A DNA stretch of 64,000 bases from JANQEA01 sp964530075. Its GTDB lineage: Bacteria > Bipolaricaulota > Bipolaricaulia > UBA7950 > UBA9294. Of the stretch, positions 7,989 through 15,201 are shown in pieces. The position numbers and the translations under genes were made by a program. The notes under the pieces were generated by a model. The model was not told where the DNA came from and ran no database searches. It worked only from the letters and a program-made list of their open reading frames with translations. The DNA is taken from positions 1-64,000 of the forward strand of contig CAZGXU010000001.1 in assembly GCA_964530075.1 (NCBI GenBank), read 5' to 3'. The stretch's first letter is position 1. Every line of letters begins with the position of its first letter.

Positions 7989-9073
7989 GCGCAGACGAAT
8001 CGGATCACGTCGCCGTCGGCGACAACGTAGTCGTGTCCGGCGTGGTGCAATTTCCCGGCGTCGCGAAGCCCCTTCTCGGAGCCGACCTCGAGCAGGTCCT
8101 CGAGCCGCATCACCTCGGCGACGACGAAGCGCTCGGCGAAGTCGGAGTGGATCCTCCCCCCCGCGTCCGGCGCCTCCGTTCCGCGTGGCACGGTCCAGGC
8201 CCGAACCTCGGGCCCCTCGAACGTGAAAAACGTGATCAAATCGAGCAGGCGGTACCCCGCCTGGACGAGGGCGTCGAGGCCGGTCCGCTCGAGCCCGTAT
8301 TCGTCGAGGTAGGTGGCGCGTTCCTCCGGCGATCCGGCGACCTCCGCGATCTCCGCTTCGAGGCGGCCGCGGATGGCGATCGACTCGGTCCCCCGATCCC
8401 GCGCTGCCCGGGCAACGGCAGCGGCGCGCCCGTCGTCGCCGTGGTCCCCGACGTTTGCGACGAACAGGCAAGGTTTCGCGGTCAGCGGGGAGGTCTCGCG
8501 GAGGAGATCGTCGATCGCATGGTCGATGGACATCGAACGGATCGGCTGTCCGGATGCGACGCCGTCGAGGAGGCGATCCCACGCCGCGGCCCGCGCCGGC
8601 GCCTTCCGATCCGTCCCCTTCACTTCTTGATGAAGTCGCTTGGCGACGCGGCTGAGGGTCTCGTGATCCTTGAGCAAGAGTTCGGTCTCGACGATCTCGA
8701 TGTCGCGGGCGGGGTCGATGGACCCGGTGACGTGCGCGACGTTCGGGTCCTCGAAGCAGCGGACGACGTGGAGGACGGCGTCGACGGCGCGGATCTCGGA
8801 GAGGAACTGGTTCCCCATCCCATCCCCCTCGCTGGCGCGCTCGACGAGCCCGGCGATGTCGATGAACTCGAGGTGGGTCGGGACCTTCTTCTTCTCCGGA
8901 AAGAGCCCGGCGAGGCGGTCGAGCCGTTCGTCGGGGACGGAGATGGTCCCGACGTTCGCCTCGATCGTGCAAAACGGGTAGCTTTCGACCCGCGCACCGG
9001 CGTTGGCGAGCGCGTTGAAGATCGTCGACTTCCCGGCGTTCGGAAGGCCGACCAGGCCGCACGTGAATCCCAT
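7985..9073 (-). CDS. ychF: Redox-regulated ATPase / GTPase YchF (Obg family)
   Basis: Encodes 362 residues, matching the family length of about 363. The P-loop GLPNAGKST is at residues 8-16, the G3 region contains DIAGLVERASEGDGMGNQFL, and the C-terminal TGS-like domain contains LITFFTFEGPEVRAWT and HSDFAERFVVAEV, family hallmarks. YchF binds ATP in preference to GTP and associates with ribosomes. ATG 9073 is chosen because GGGAGGGAAG precedes it and the P-loop then falls at the usual position; an upstream frame to 9163 crosses the promoter. It is translationally coupled to tsaC. Confidence 0.95.
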   Translation of the reverse strand: MGFTCGLVGLPNAGKSTIFNALANAGARVESYPFCTIEANVGTISVPDERLDRLAGLFPEKKKVPTHLEFIDIAGLVERASEGDGMGNQFLSEIRAVDAVLHVVRCFEDPNVAHVTGSIDPARDIEIVETELLLKDHETLSRVAKRLHQEVKGTDRKAPARAAAWDRLLDGVASGQPIRSMSIDHAIDDLLRETSPLTAKPCLFVANVGDHGDDGRAAAVARAARDRGTESIAIRGRLEAEIAEVAGSPEERATYLDEYGLERTGLDALVQAGYRLLDLITFFTFEGPEVRAWTVPRGTEAPDAGGRIHSDFAERFVVAEVMRLEDLLEVGSEKGLRDAGKLHHAGHDYVVADGDVIRFVCA

Positions 9074-9115
9074 CTTCCCTCCCGGCGACCTATTAGTCGC
9101 CGGTTGGCTCCTAGT

Positions 9116-9133
9116 GGCCGCCTCTCGGCGGCC
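9116..9133 (-). repeat. Perfect 7-bp hairpin in the ychF leader
   Basis: GGCCGCC, a 4-nt TCTC loop on the plus strand, then GGCGGCC. It sits just downstream of the ychF -10 box, so on that strand it would form at or near the very 5' end of the mRNA and may protect it or tune expression. Confidence 0.4.
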
Positions 9134-9134
9134 T

Positions 9135-9163
9135 ACTATAGGCCGCGCGTCGGCTCGGCACAA
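9135..9163 (-). promoter_or_regulatory. ychF-tsaC promoter (TTGTGC-17-TATAGT)
   Basis: On the minus strand TTGTGC (9158-9163), 17 nt, TATAGT (9135-9140). The same -35 hexamer and spacing recur at the histidine-kinase promoter (55703-55731). Confidence 0.6.
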
Positions 9164-9164
9164 G

Positions 9165-9193
9165 GTGACACCCCGCCGGGGATCGGCTAGACT
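9165..9193 (+). promoter_or_regulatory. Promoter of the lipoate cluster (GTGACA-17-TAGACT)
   Basis: GTGACA (9165-9170), a 17-nt spacer and TAGACT (9188-9193). It lies back to back with the ychF promoter; the two -35 elements are one base apart, so a bound polymerase on one should exclude the other. Confidence 0.6.
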
Positions 9194-9210
9194 TCGCGAT
9201 CGGAGTGATC

Positions 9211-9459
9211 ATGGAGAAGAAGGGGATCGAGATCCGACTTCCCGACCTCGGTGAGGTCGACGAGGTCCGCGTCGTGCAGTGGCTTCGAGGGCTCGGCGAC
9301 CCGGTCGCCGCGGACGACGACCTCCTCGAGGTCGAGACGGAGAAGACGACGTTCGTCGTCCCCGCGCCGGCGGATGGCCGCTTGGCCGAGATCGCCGCCC
9401 GCGAGGGGACGACGGTCGAACGAGGGGGGCTCCTTGGGCGGATCGAGCGGGCGAAATAG
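9211..9459 (+). CDS. Stand-alone lipoyl-domain protein
   Basis: Encodes 82 residues and consists only of a biotinyl/lipoyl-attachment domain of the E2 (2-oxoacid dehydrogenase) type. It starts IEIRLPDLGEVDEVRVVQWL, the lipoylation site is Lys in DLLEVETEKTTFVVPAP, and the fold closes with GRLAEIAAREGTTVERGGLL. No catalytic or subunit-binding domain follows. It is not GcvH, which is longer and carries a different site. GGAG precedes the ATG. It heads a cluster with lipB, lipA and an lplA-like gene, so it is probably a lipoyl carrier or assembly platform rather than part of a conventional E2. The partner enzyme is not in the window. Confidence 0.85.
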   Translation: MEKKGIEIRLPDLGEVDEVRVVQWLRGLGDPVAADDDLLEVETEKTTFVVPAPADGRLAEIAAREGTTVERGGLLGRIERAK

Positions 9460-10135
9460 CAGCGCGCTTCACCTCCCGCTCGGACGGGCCGATTACGGCT
9501 GGACGCTCGACCTTCAGCGCACCCTGCACGCGCGCCGGAGGGCCGGTGCGACGCCCGACATCGTCATCACGGTCGAGCACAACCCGGTGATCACGCTCGG
9601 CCGGAGCGGTTCGCGCGAGCACCTCCTCGCCCCGCCGAGCGACCTCCGCCGAGAGGGGATCGAGGTGTTCGAGGTCGAGCGGGGGGGGGACGTCACCTAC
9701 CACGGCCCGGGTCAGCTTGTCGTCTACCCGATCGTCGATCTTCGCGAGCACGGCCGAGACGTGAAGGGATTCGTGAGAAGGCTCGAGGACGCGACGATCG
9801 CGACGCTGGCCGACCTCGGCGTCGAAGCCGGGCGGATGGCTGGGTATCCGGGCGTCTGGGTCTCGGATCGGAAGGTCGCGTCGATCGGCGTCTACGTCAG
9901 CGGCTGGGTGACGCGGCACGGTCTGGCTCTCAACGTAGCGGTCGACCCGGCCCACTTCGCGATGATCCGGCCTTGCGGCCTCCCGGTGGAGACGGTCTCG
10001 ATCCGCGACGTTCTCGGACGGGCGGTCCCTCTGGACGGGGTTCGAGACGGACTGCTCGGGCGGCTCGCCGAGCGGTTCGGTTGGGACCTGGAGGCGTCGA
10101 GCCTGGTCGAGGTCCTCGGGGGTGCGAGTGGGTAG
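9434..10135 (+). CDS. lipB: Octanoyl-[carrier]-protein transferase LipB
   Basis: Encodes about 233 residues if it starts at TTG 9434, preceded by GAGGGG and overlapping the lipoyl gene by 26 bp. No ATG or GTG suits the N-terminus, so the start is uncertain by a few codons. LipB moves octanoate from acyl carrier protein to lipoyl domains. Family signatures are EHNPVITLGRSG, ERGGDVTYHGPGQLVVYP, the Lys in DRKVASIGVYV, and the acyl-thioester Cys in MIRPCGLP. Octanoyl-ACP would come from the fatty-acid system encoded at 17.5-21.4 kb. The 3' end overlaps lipA. Confidence 0.9.
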   Translation: MGGSSGRNSSALHLPLGRADYGWTLDLQRTLHARRRAGATPDIVITVEHNPVITLGRSGSREHLLAPPSDLRREGIEVFEVERGGDVTYHGPGQLVVYPIVDLREHGRDVKGFVRRLEDATIATLADLGVEAGRMAGYPGVWVSDRKVASIGVYVSGWVTRHGLALNVAVDPAHFAMIRPCGLPVETVSIRDVLGRAVPLDGVRDGLLGRLAERFGWDLEASSLVEVLGGASG

Positions 10136-11003
10136 ACACCCGGAGTGGATCCGAGTCCGTGCCCCGAATCCGTCGGAAGCCGACGGGATCCGCGCCATGC
10201 GCGACCTCCTGCGGCGGCACAAACTGGCGACCGTCTGTCAGGGGGCGGTCTGCCCGAACGCCGTCGAGTGCTGGGGGGCTCGGACGGCGACGTTCATGCT
10301 CCTCGGGGAGGTGTGCACCCGCGCGTGCCGGTTCTGCGGCGTGAAGACCGGGGATCCGGGGGGCGCCGTCGATCGCGGCGAGCCGGCGCGGCTCGCCGCC
10401 GCCGTCGCCGAGCTCGGTCTTCGGTACGTGGTCCTGACGTCGGTCGACCGGGACGACCTGCCCGACGGCGGGGCCGACCTGTTCGCTGCGGCGGTCGATC
10501 GGCTGAAGGCGCGGATCAGCGGGATCCGCGTCGAGGTTCTGATCCCCGACTTCGGGGGGGACCGGGGCGCTCTCGACCGGCTGCTGGGGACCGAAGCCGA
10601 CGTCTTCGGACACAACGTGGAGGTCGTCGCCCGGCTGACCCCGAGGCTGAGGGACCGCCGCGCCGGCTACGAGCAGTCGCTCGCCGTCCTCGCGCGTCTG
10701 AGCGAGCGGGTCGGGACGCGGAGGGTGAAGAGCGGTCTGATGGTCGGATTGGGCGAGACGCGCCGCGAGATCGCCGGGACGCTCGCCGATCTGCGTGGCG
10801 TCGGCGTCGACATCGTGACCGTCGGGCAGTATCTACGACCGAACGAGGGGGCCGTCCCGGTCGAGCGGTACGTCTCCCCGGTGGAATTCGACGAGATCGC
10901 AGCGGAGGCGGAAGGGATGGGTTTCGGCGCGGTCGTCGCCGGTCCGCTCGTCCGGAGCTCCTACCACGCCCTGAGCGCCTATACGGAGTCATGCGCCTCC
11001 TGA
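10122..11003 (+). CDS. lipA: Lipoyl synthase LipA (radical SAM)
   Basis: Encodes 293 residues starting at GTG 10122, overlapping the lipB stop by 14 bp. LipA inserts two sulfurs into protein-bound octanoate. Both [4Fe-4S] sites are present: the auxiliary cluster motif CQGAVCPNAVEC near residues 39-50 and the radical-SAM motif CTRACRFC near 66-73. HNVE, GLMVGLGET and TVGQYLRP segments follow, and the conserved C-terminal RSSYHA is intact, supplying the last auxiliary-cluster ligand. All catalytic residues expected for an active enzyme are visible. Confidence 0.95.
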   Translation: MRVGRHPEWIRVRAPNPSEADGIRAMRDLLRRHKLATVCQGAVCPNAVECWGARTATFMLLGEVCTRACRFCGVKTGDPGGAVDRGEPARLAAAVAELGLRYVVLTSVDRDDLPDGGADLFAAAVDRLKARISGIRVEVLIPDFGGDRGALDRLLGTEADVFGHNVEVVARLTPRLRDRRAGYEQSLAVLARLSERVGTRRVKSGLMVGLGETRREIAGTLADLRGVGVDIVTVGQYLRPNEGAVPVERYVSPVEFDEIAAEAEGMGFGAVVAGPLVRSSYHALSAYTESCAS

Positions 11004-11731
11004 TCGACCTCGGGCCGGAGGATCCGCGACGCGGGCTGGCGATCGACGAGGCGCTCCTCGAGTCGATCCGGAGCGGAGGGGAGGACACCGCGCGCCTCTG
11101 GGTGAACGATCGGGCGGTCGTCGTCGGCCGATCGCAGTCCGTCTCCGACGAGGTGGACGCCGAGTTCGCCTCTCGGAGCCGGGTCCCCGTCTTGCGCCGG
11201 ATCTCCGGCGGTGGGGCGGTCTACCACTACCCGGGGAACCTGAACCTCTCGATCGTCCTCCGCGACGGGCGCGGGATCGGATCCGTTGCCGAGGCGTTCC
11301 GCTTCTTCGGGCATGCGATCGCGACGGCCCTTGTCGGAATCTGTCCGGCGATTGCGCCCGACGGGAGCGATCTCCTCATCGAGGAAGCGAAAGCCGGCGG
11401 CGCGGCGCAGGCCCGCCGCGGAGACGCGCTCCTCTATCACACGACGCTGCTGGTCCGGCCGGCCGACGTCCCGATGGAGCGGTTTCTCCTCGCGATGCGC
11501 CCCGACTATCGGCCGGGACGCGTCCCGTCCCGACCTCGGAGGACCGTCTCGCTGAGCGAGGCAATCGGTCGTGGGCTATCGATGGAACGGATCGCGGAGG
11601 TCCTCGAGGCGGCGACCTCCGAGGCGCTCGGCGAGCGTCTGATCGCGCGCCGTCTCGACGGCGACGAGGAGCGCCTCGCAGGTCGGCTGGCGAAGAAGTA
11701 CGGAGACCCCGAATGGAATCGATCTCTCTGA
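10991..11731 (+). CDS. Lipoate-protein ligase A-like (BPL/LplA/LipB fold)
   Basis: Encodes 246 residues beginning at ATG 10991 inside the end of lipA. The LplA signature RRISGGGAVYHYPGNLNLSIV is near residues 73-93 and a lysine follows in EEAKAGGAAQ, corresponding to the catalytic Lys of the ligase/transferase superfamily. It lacks an obvious separate C-terminal accessory domain, as in short bacterial LplA-like ligases and octanoyl/lipoyl amidotransferases. It may load free lipoate or move lipoyl groups between carriers, complementing LipB/LipA. Its position directly after the lipoyl-domain, lipB and lipA genes supports action on the small lipoyl carrier. Confidence 0.82.
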   Translation: MRLLIDLGPEDPRRGLAIDEALLESIRSGGEDTARLWVNDRAVVVGRSQSVSDEVDAEFASRSRVPVLRRISGGGAVYHYPGNLNLSIVLRDGRGIGSVAEAFRFFGHAIATALVGICPAIAPDGSDLLIEEAKAGGAAQARRGDALLYHTTLLVRPADVPMERFLLAMRPDYRPGRVPSRPRRTVSLSEAIGRGLSMERIAEVLEAATSEALGERLIARRLDGDEERLAGRLAKKYGDPEWNRSL

Positions 11732-12279
11732 GCGACCGCGCGGTGATCGCGGCCCAGATCGGTCGGCGGCCTCGGGGGCTGATTGGGATTCCCGCCCGAT
11801 GCTCCTACGGGTATCCGCAGGTCGTTCGAGTGTTCCCGATCGTCGATGGAAGGCCATTCCCGACGCTCTTCTGGCTGACGTGCCCGCATCTCGTCAAGGA
11901 GGTCGATCGCCTCGAGGCGGACGGCTGGATCGGTCGCCTGGAGCGGCGAATCGCCGAGGACGAACGGCTCGGAGCGGGGATCGAGCGGGCGCACGAGCGA
12001 TACGTCGAGGAGCGGTCCGCGGCGCTCCCGGACGAAGAGCGCCGCACGATCGAATCCCGCGGGCTCGCCTCCGGCCTCCTGGGAGGGATCGGCGGGATCG
12101 CCGATCGTCGCCGGCTGAAGTGCCTTCATCTGCACGTCGCGCACGCGTTGGCCGGCGAGAACCCGGTGGGCGGGATCGTCCTCAAGATGCTTCCGGATAC
12201 CGAATGTCGGCCCGAACAAGTGATCTGCTCCGCCCTGGGATCGGGCGGAGCAGATCGAACGTGTCGGATCGACCGATGA
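11713..12279 (+). CDS. DUF501 family protein
   Basis: Encodes 188 residues overlapping the lplA-like gene by 19 bp, with GGAG upstream. It has the DUF501 pattern: GRRPRGLIGIPARCSYGYPQV near the N-terminus, FPTLFWLTCPHLVKEVDRLEADG, and KCLHLHVAHALAGENPVG with conserved Cys/His residues that might bind metal. DUF501 has no established function. The last 15-20 codons run through a perfect 14-bp inverted repeat (12222-12256), so the C-terminal tail is dictated partly by a transcription-ending structure. Confidence 0.85.
   Translation: MESISLSDRAVIAAQIGRRPRGLIGIPARCSYGYPQVVRVFPIVDGRPFPTLFWLTCPHLVKEVDRLEADGWIGRLERRIAEDERLGAGIERAHERYVEERSAALPDEERRTIESRGLASGLLGGIGGIADRRRLKCLHLHVAHALAGENPVGGIVLKMLPDTECRPEQVICSALGSGGADRTCRIDR
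12222..12256. terminator. Perfect 14-bp hairpin between convergent genes
   Basis: GATCTGCTCCGCCC, a 7-nt loop, then its exact complement. It lies in the 3' end of the DUF501 gene and 36 nt before the stop of the convergent vWA/RTX gene, so it can act for both. There is no T-run. Confidence 0.5.
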
Positions 12280-12291
12280 TCGGGCGATCAG

Positions 12292-14649
12292 CTACGGATC
12301 GGCCTTCACGATCGGAGGCTGGTTGATGTTCTCCACGTGAACGAGGATCGAGTCGGTCGCGGAGAGCCCGCACGGATCCGTCACGGTCAGCGTGATCGTC
12401 ACGTCGATTCCGTCGCAGGTTTCGATTGCCGGCGCGGTGTACAGCGTCGCCGTGGCGCCGACATTGGCGAACAACCCGGCGGTCGCGCTCCACGCGTAGG
12501 TCAGCACGTCCCCGTTCGGGTCGCTGACGCACGGCGAGAGGAGAACGCTGTCGCACTCGAGGATGCAGATGTCCGGTCCGAGGTCGACCGTCGGGCCCGC
12601 GTTGACGTCCTCGACGTGGATCGTCACCGAATCGCTCGACGAGAGCCCACAAGGATCGGTGACCGTCAGCGTGACGACCAACGACTCGCCCCCGCATTGG
12701 TTCGTCATGGGGACGTTGAACCTCGGGCACGCCCCGTAGGGACTGTCGAGCGTCCCGCCCGTCGCGGTCCAGCAGTACTTGAGTCGGTCGCCCTCGCGGT
12801 CGGAGACGGCCGGTGTCAACTGGATGACCGTTCCCTCGTCGACGGCGAAGTCCGGACCGAGGTCGACCGTCGGGGCCGTGTTGACGTTCCGCACGTGGAT
12901 GGGGACGGTGTCGCAGACCGTCGCTCCGCACGGATCGGTGACGATCAGGGTCGCGATGACGTCCACGCCGTTGCACGCGTCGATCATCGGCGCGACGAAG
13001 ACGCCCTGCAGGACGTACGGATCCTCGAACGAGCCGAGGCGACCACCGACGCTCCACTCGTACATCAAGCCCTCGCGGTCGGGGTCGGACGCGCTCGCTG
13101 CGAGAACGACCGACGTCCCTTCATCGATTGAGATCGGCGCTCCGGCGTCCGCGATCGGCGGGTGGTTCACGTTCAGGACGCGAACGACGAACGAGTCGCT
13201 CGACGACGCGCCGCAGCTGTCGAACGCGGTCAACGTGACCTGGACGTCGAGGTTTTCGCACCCGCTGAGCATCGGCGCGGTGTAGACCGGATGAAGCGAG
13301 GTCGCGTCATCGAAGCTCCCCGCGCTCGCCTGCCAGACCGAATCGACGGTGTTACAGTCCGCGTCGCTGACGACGCCGTGCAGCTGGATCGACTCGCCCT
13401 CGTTCAGGGTCTTGGCGTCCGTCGGAACCGGGCAGGTCGGCTTGGGTGCCGACGGGGTGGGGCAGGCTGTCTTCGCGGGCGGACACGGCGGCTCGACCGG
13501 CCTCGGTGGGCACTCGACGATCGGCGGGCACGAGAACGTGCAGACCGGGCATCGATCGTACGACCCGGCCATGATCGTCCCCTCGAAGAGCGTGTCGACG
13601 CCGTCGGCGGAGTAGAGCACGTTGCATCCGCGTCCGCCGAGGAGCGTGTCGCAGCCCGATCCGCCGTCGAGCACGTCGTCCCCGAGCTCGCCCTCGAGCG
13701 AGTCGTTCCCGAGCCCCCCGCAGATGCGGTCGTCGCCCGAACCGCCGAACATCAGGTCGTCGCCGTCGCCGCCGTCGAGGAGGTCGTTCCCGTTGCCTCC
13801 CTCGAGGAGGTCATTCCCCGGACCCCCGCACAGAACGTCGTTCCCGTCGAGGCCGATGAGGAAGTCGTCTCCGCCGAGGCCGAGGATCAGGTCACCCTCG
13901 GGGGTCCCGTAGATGACATCGTCCCCCTCGGTCCCGTAGATCACGTTCGTCACGCCGAGGCAGGCGAACTGGGACGGGATCATGTCGCTCGGCTTGACGG
14001 CGGGTGTCTCGATCGCCGCGTAGAGCGCCTCCAGAAGGTCGGCGGCCTCTTGGATGCTCCAGTAACTCCCGCCGGTCGCGCCCGCGATGTCGCGAAGCGT
14101 TTCACTCGCCTGCGCCTCGACATCCAGACCGAGGACGTGGATCGTGATCGGCGGGTCGAGGGTGGCGATCATCGAGGCCACGATATCCTGAGCGCCGCCA
14201 CAGTTTCCCTCCCCGTCGCTGAGCAGGACGATGACGCCCCCTTCGCCGGTCGCGGAGATGGCGTTCGCCGCCTCGGTCAGCGAGTCGGCCAGCGGGGTCT
14301 TCCCCTGTGGGGTGATCCGTCCGATCGCCGCAATCATCCGATTCCGGATGACATCGTCGAGCGGGGCGATGGGGAAGAGCATCTCGATGTCCTGACAGCT
14401 CTCCACCTCGTTGTCCTTGCCGATTCGATGGCCGAAGACCATCAGCCCGACGTCCGCCCCCGCCAGCATTCCATCGACCAGCTCCGACAGCGCGTCCCTG
14501 GCCGCGTCGATTCTCGTCTCGACGCCGAAGGTCTTGTTCATGCTGTTCGATGCGTCGAGGACGATCACGAGATTCTCCGGTATTGCGCTCACGGCGGCGG
14601 CGACGGAACAGATCAAGACCGCCGCGAGCAACAAGCTTCGGGTTCGCAT
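12292..14649 (-). CDS. Exported vWA / RTX-repeat / PKD-like protein
   Basis: Encodes 785 residues. A signal peptide is visible (MRTRSLLLAAVLICSVAAAVSA). Then comes a von Willebrand A domain (about 24-215) with an intact MIDAS motif DASNS (Asp32, Ser34, Ser36), nine-residue RTX calcium-binding repeats (about 227-350; for example GGPGNDLLEGGNGND), a Cys/Pro-rich linker (about 355-410), and four PKD/cadherin-like domains of roughly 90 residues to the end, each with VTDPCG or similar and a closing VHVxNxN. ATG 14649 has GGAGGTACGGA upstream. It is probably a metal-binding surface or secreted adhesin. RTX repeats are normally C-terminal in type I-secreted proteins; here they are central. Confidence 0.85.
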   Translation of the reverse strand: MRTRSLLLAAVLICSVAAAVSAIPENLVIVLDASNSMNKTFGVETRIDAARDALSELVDGMLAGADVGLMVFGHRIGKDNEVESCQDIEMLFPIAPLDDVIRNRMIAAIGRITPQGKTPLADSLTEAANAISATGEGGVIVLLSDGEGNCGGAQDIVASMIATLDPPITIHVLGLDVEAQASETLRDIAGATGGSYWSIQEAADLLEALYAAIETPAVKPSDMIPSQFACLGVTNVIYGTEGDDVIYGTPEGDLILGLGGDDFLIGLDGNDVLCGGPGNDLLEGGNGNDLLDGGDGDDLMFGGSGDDRICGGLGNDSLEGELGDDVLDGGSGCDTLLGGRGCNVLYSADGVDTLFEGTIMAGSYDRCPVCTFSCPPIVECPPRPVEPPCPPAKTACPTPSAPKPTCPVPTDAKTLNEGESIQLHGVVSDADCNTVDSVWQASAGSFDDATSLHPVYTAPMLSGCENLDVQVTLTAFDSCGASSSDSFVVRVLNVNHPPIADAGAPISIDEGTSVVLAASASDPDREGLMYEWSVGGRLGSFEDPYVLQGVFVAPMIDACNGVDVIATLIVTDPCGATVCDTVPIHVRNVNTAPTVDLGPDFAVDEGTVIQLTPAVSDREGDRLKYCWTATGGTLDSPYGACPRFNVPMTNQCGGESLVVTLTVTDPCGLSSSDSVTIHVEDVNAGPTVDLGPDICILECDSVLLSPCVSDPNGDVLTYAWSATAGLFANVGATATLYTAPAIETCDGIDVTITLTVTDPCGLSATDSILVHVENINQPPIVKADP

Positions 14650-14687
14650 TCCGTACCTCCTTGTCGATCGATCCAACTTCCGGGGAG

Positions 14688-14693
14688 ATTCTA
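14688..14693 (-). promoter_or_regulatory. -10 box TAGAAT of the vWA/RTX gene
   Basis: TAGAAT on the minus strand, 38 nt upstream of ATG 14649. No convincing -35. An imperfect palindrome (14711-14736) occupies the -35 position. Confidence 0.4.
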
Positions 14694-14710
14694 GCCGATC
14701 GGGTGGGTCG

Positions 14711-14736
14711 GAATCTGTGATCTGGATTACAGAATC
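14711..14736. promoter_or_regulatory. Imperfect palindrome, possible operator or 3' hairpin
   Basis: GAATCTGT and ACAGAATC arms around a 10-nt centre, one mismatch. It lies between the upstream gene's stop (14743) and the vWA/RTX -10 box, so it may be an operator of the latter or a weak 3' structure of the former. Confidence 0.3.
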
Positions 14737-14742
14737 GTGAGT

Positions 14743-15201
14743 TCAGTCGCTCGGGTCGGCGGCGAGTGCCCCGAGGAGTTCGCGCCGCCGACCAGTGGGG
14801 ATCAATCCCTGCAGCGAGCCGCCTCGGACCTTCCCGCAACCGATCACGTCGCCCCGAAAGCAGAGCGCGACGTGGCCGTCGACCGGCGGCGACGGGATCC
14901 GTTGACCGAGAAGGACGCGCCGGAGACTGTCCGCGTCGAGGTCGACCCGCGAGGCGGTGATGCGGTCTCCGAGCGCGATCAGGAACGTGCTCGTCGGCTT
15001 GAGGCCGTCCTCCTGACGGCGGAGCGCGCGAAGGCCGGGCGGCCGCTCGGACTCGATCCCGGCGGGCGGGAGGGACCGGCAGGCCCAGATCTCCCTCCGG
15101 TGCTCGATGAACGTCAGGTCGGCGAGCGCCTCCCGGGGAACCCCGAACCGTTCCTCGAAGAGCCGGAGGGCCTCCTCTTTAAGGGCGCTCGAATCGGGCA
15201 A
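14743..15201 (-). CDS. RsmF-type C-terminal RNA-binding (PUA-like) domain protein
   Basis: Encodes about 152 residues from TTG 15201, which has GGAGG eight bases upstream; an in-frame GTG at 15210 overlaps that site and is less likely. The sequence contains VALCFRGDVIGCGKV and LQGLIPTGRRRELL, resembling the RNA-binding domain found at the C-terminus of RsmF/NOL1-NOP2-Sun methyltransferases. The methyltransferase domain is encoded by the upstream overlapping gene (15179-16099) in another frame. The two would make a two-subunit version of a normally single-chain rRNA cytosine-5 methyltransferase, or reflect a frameshift. Confidence 0.7.
   Translation of the reverse strand: MPDSSALKEEALRLFEERFGVPREALADLTFIEHRREIWACRSLPPAGIESERPPGLRALRRQEDGLKPTSTFLIALGDRITASRVDLDADSLRRVLLGQRIPSPPVDGHVALCFRGDVIGCGKVRGGSLQGLIPTGRRRELLGALAADPSD

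Noticed and set aside
13622..14000. Short tandem direct repeats that could be taken for a CRISPR or minisatellite.
   Set aside because: They encode the nine-residue RTX calcium-binding repeats of the vWA/RTX protein; there are no constant repeats with unique spacers.
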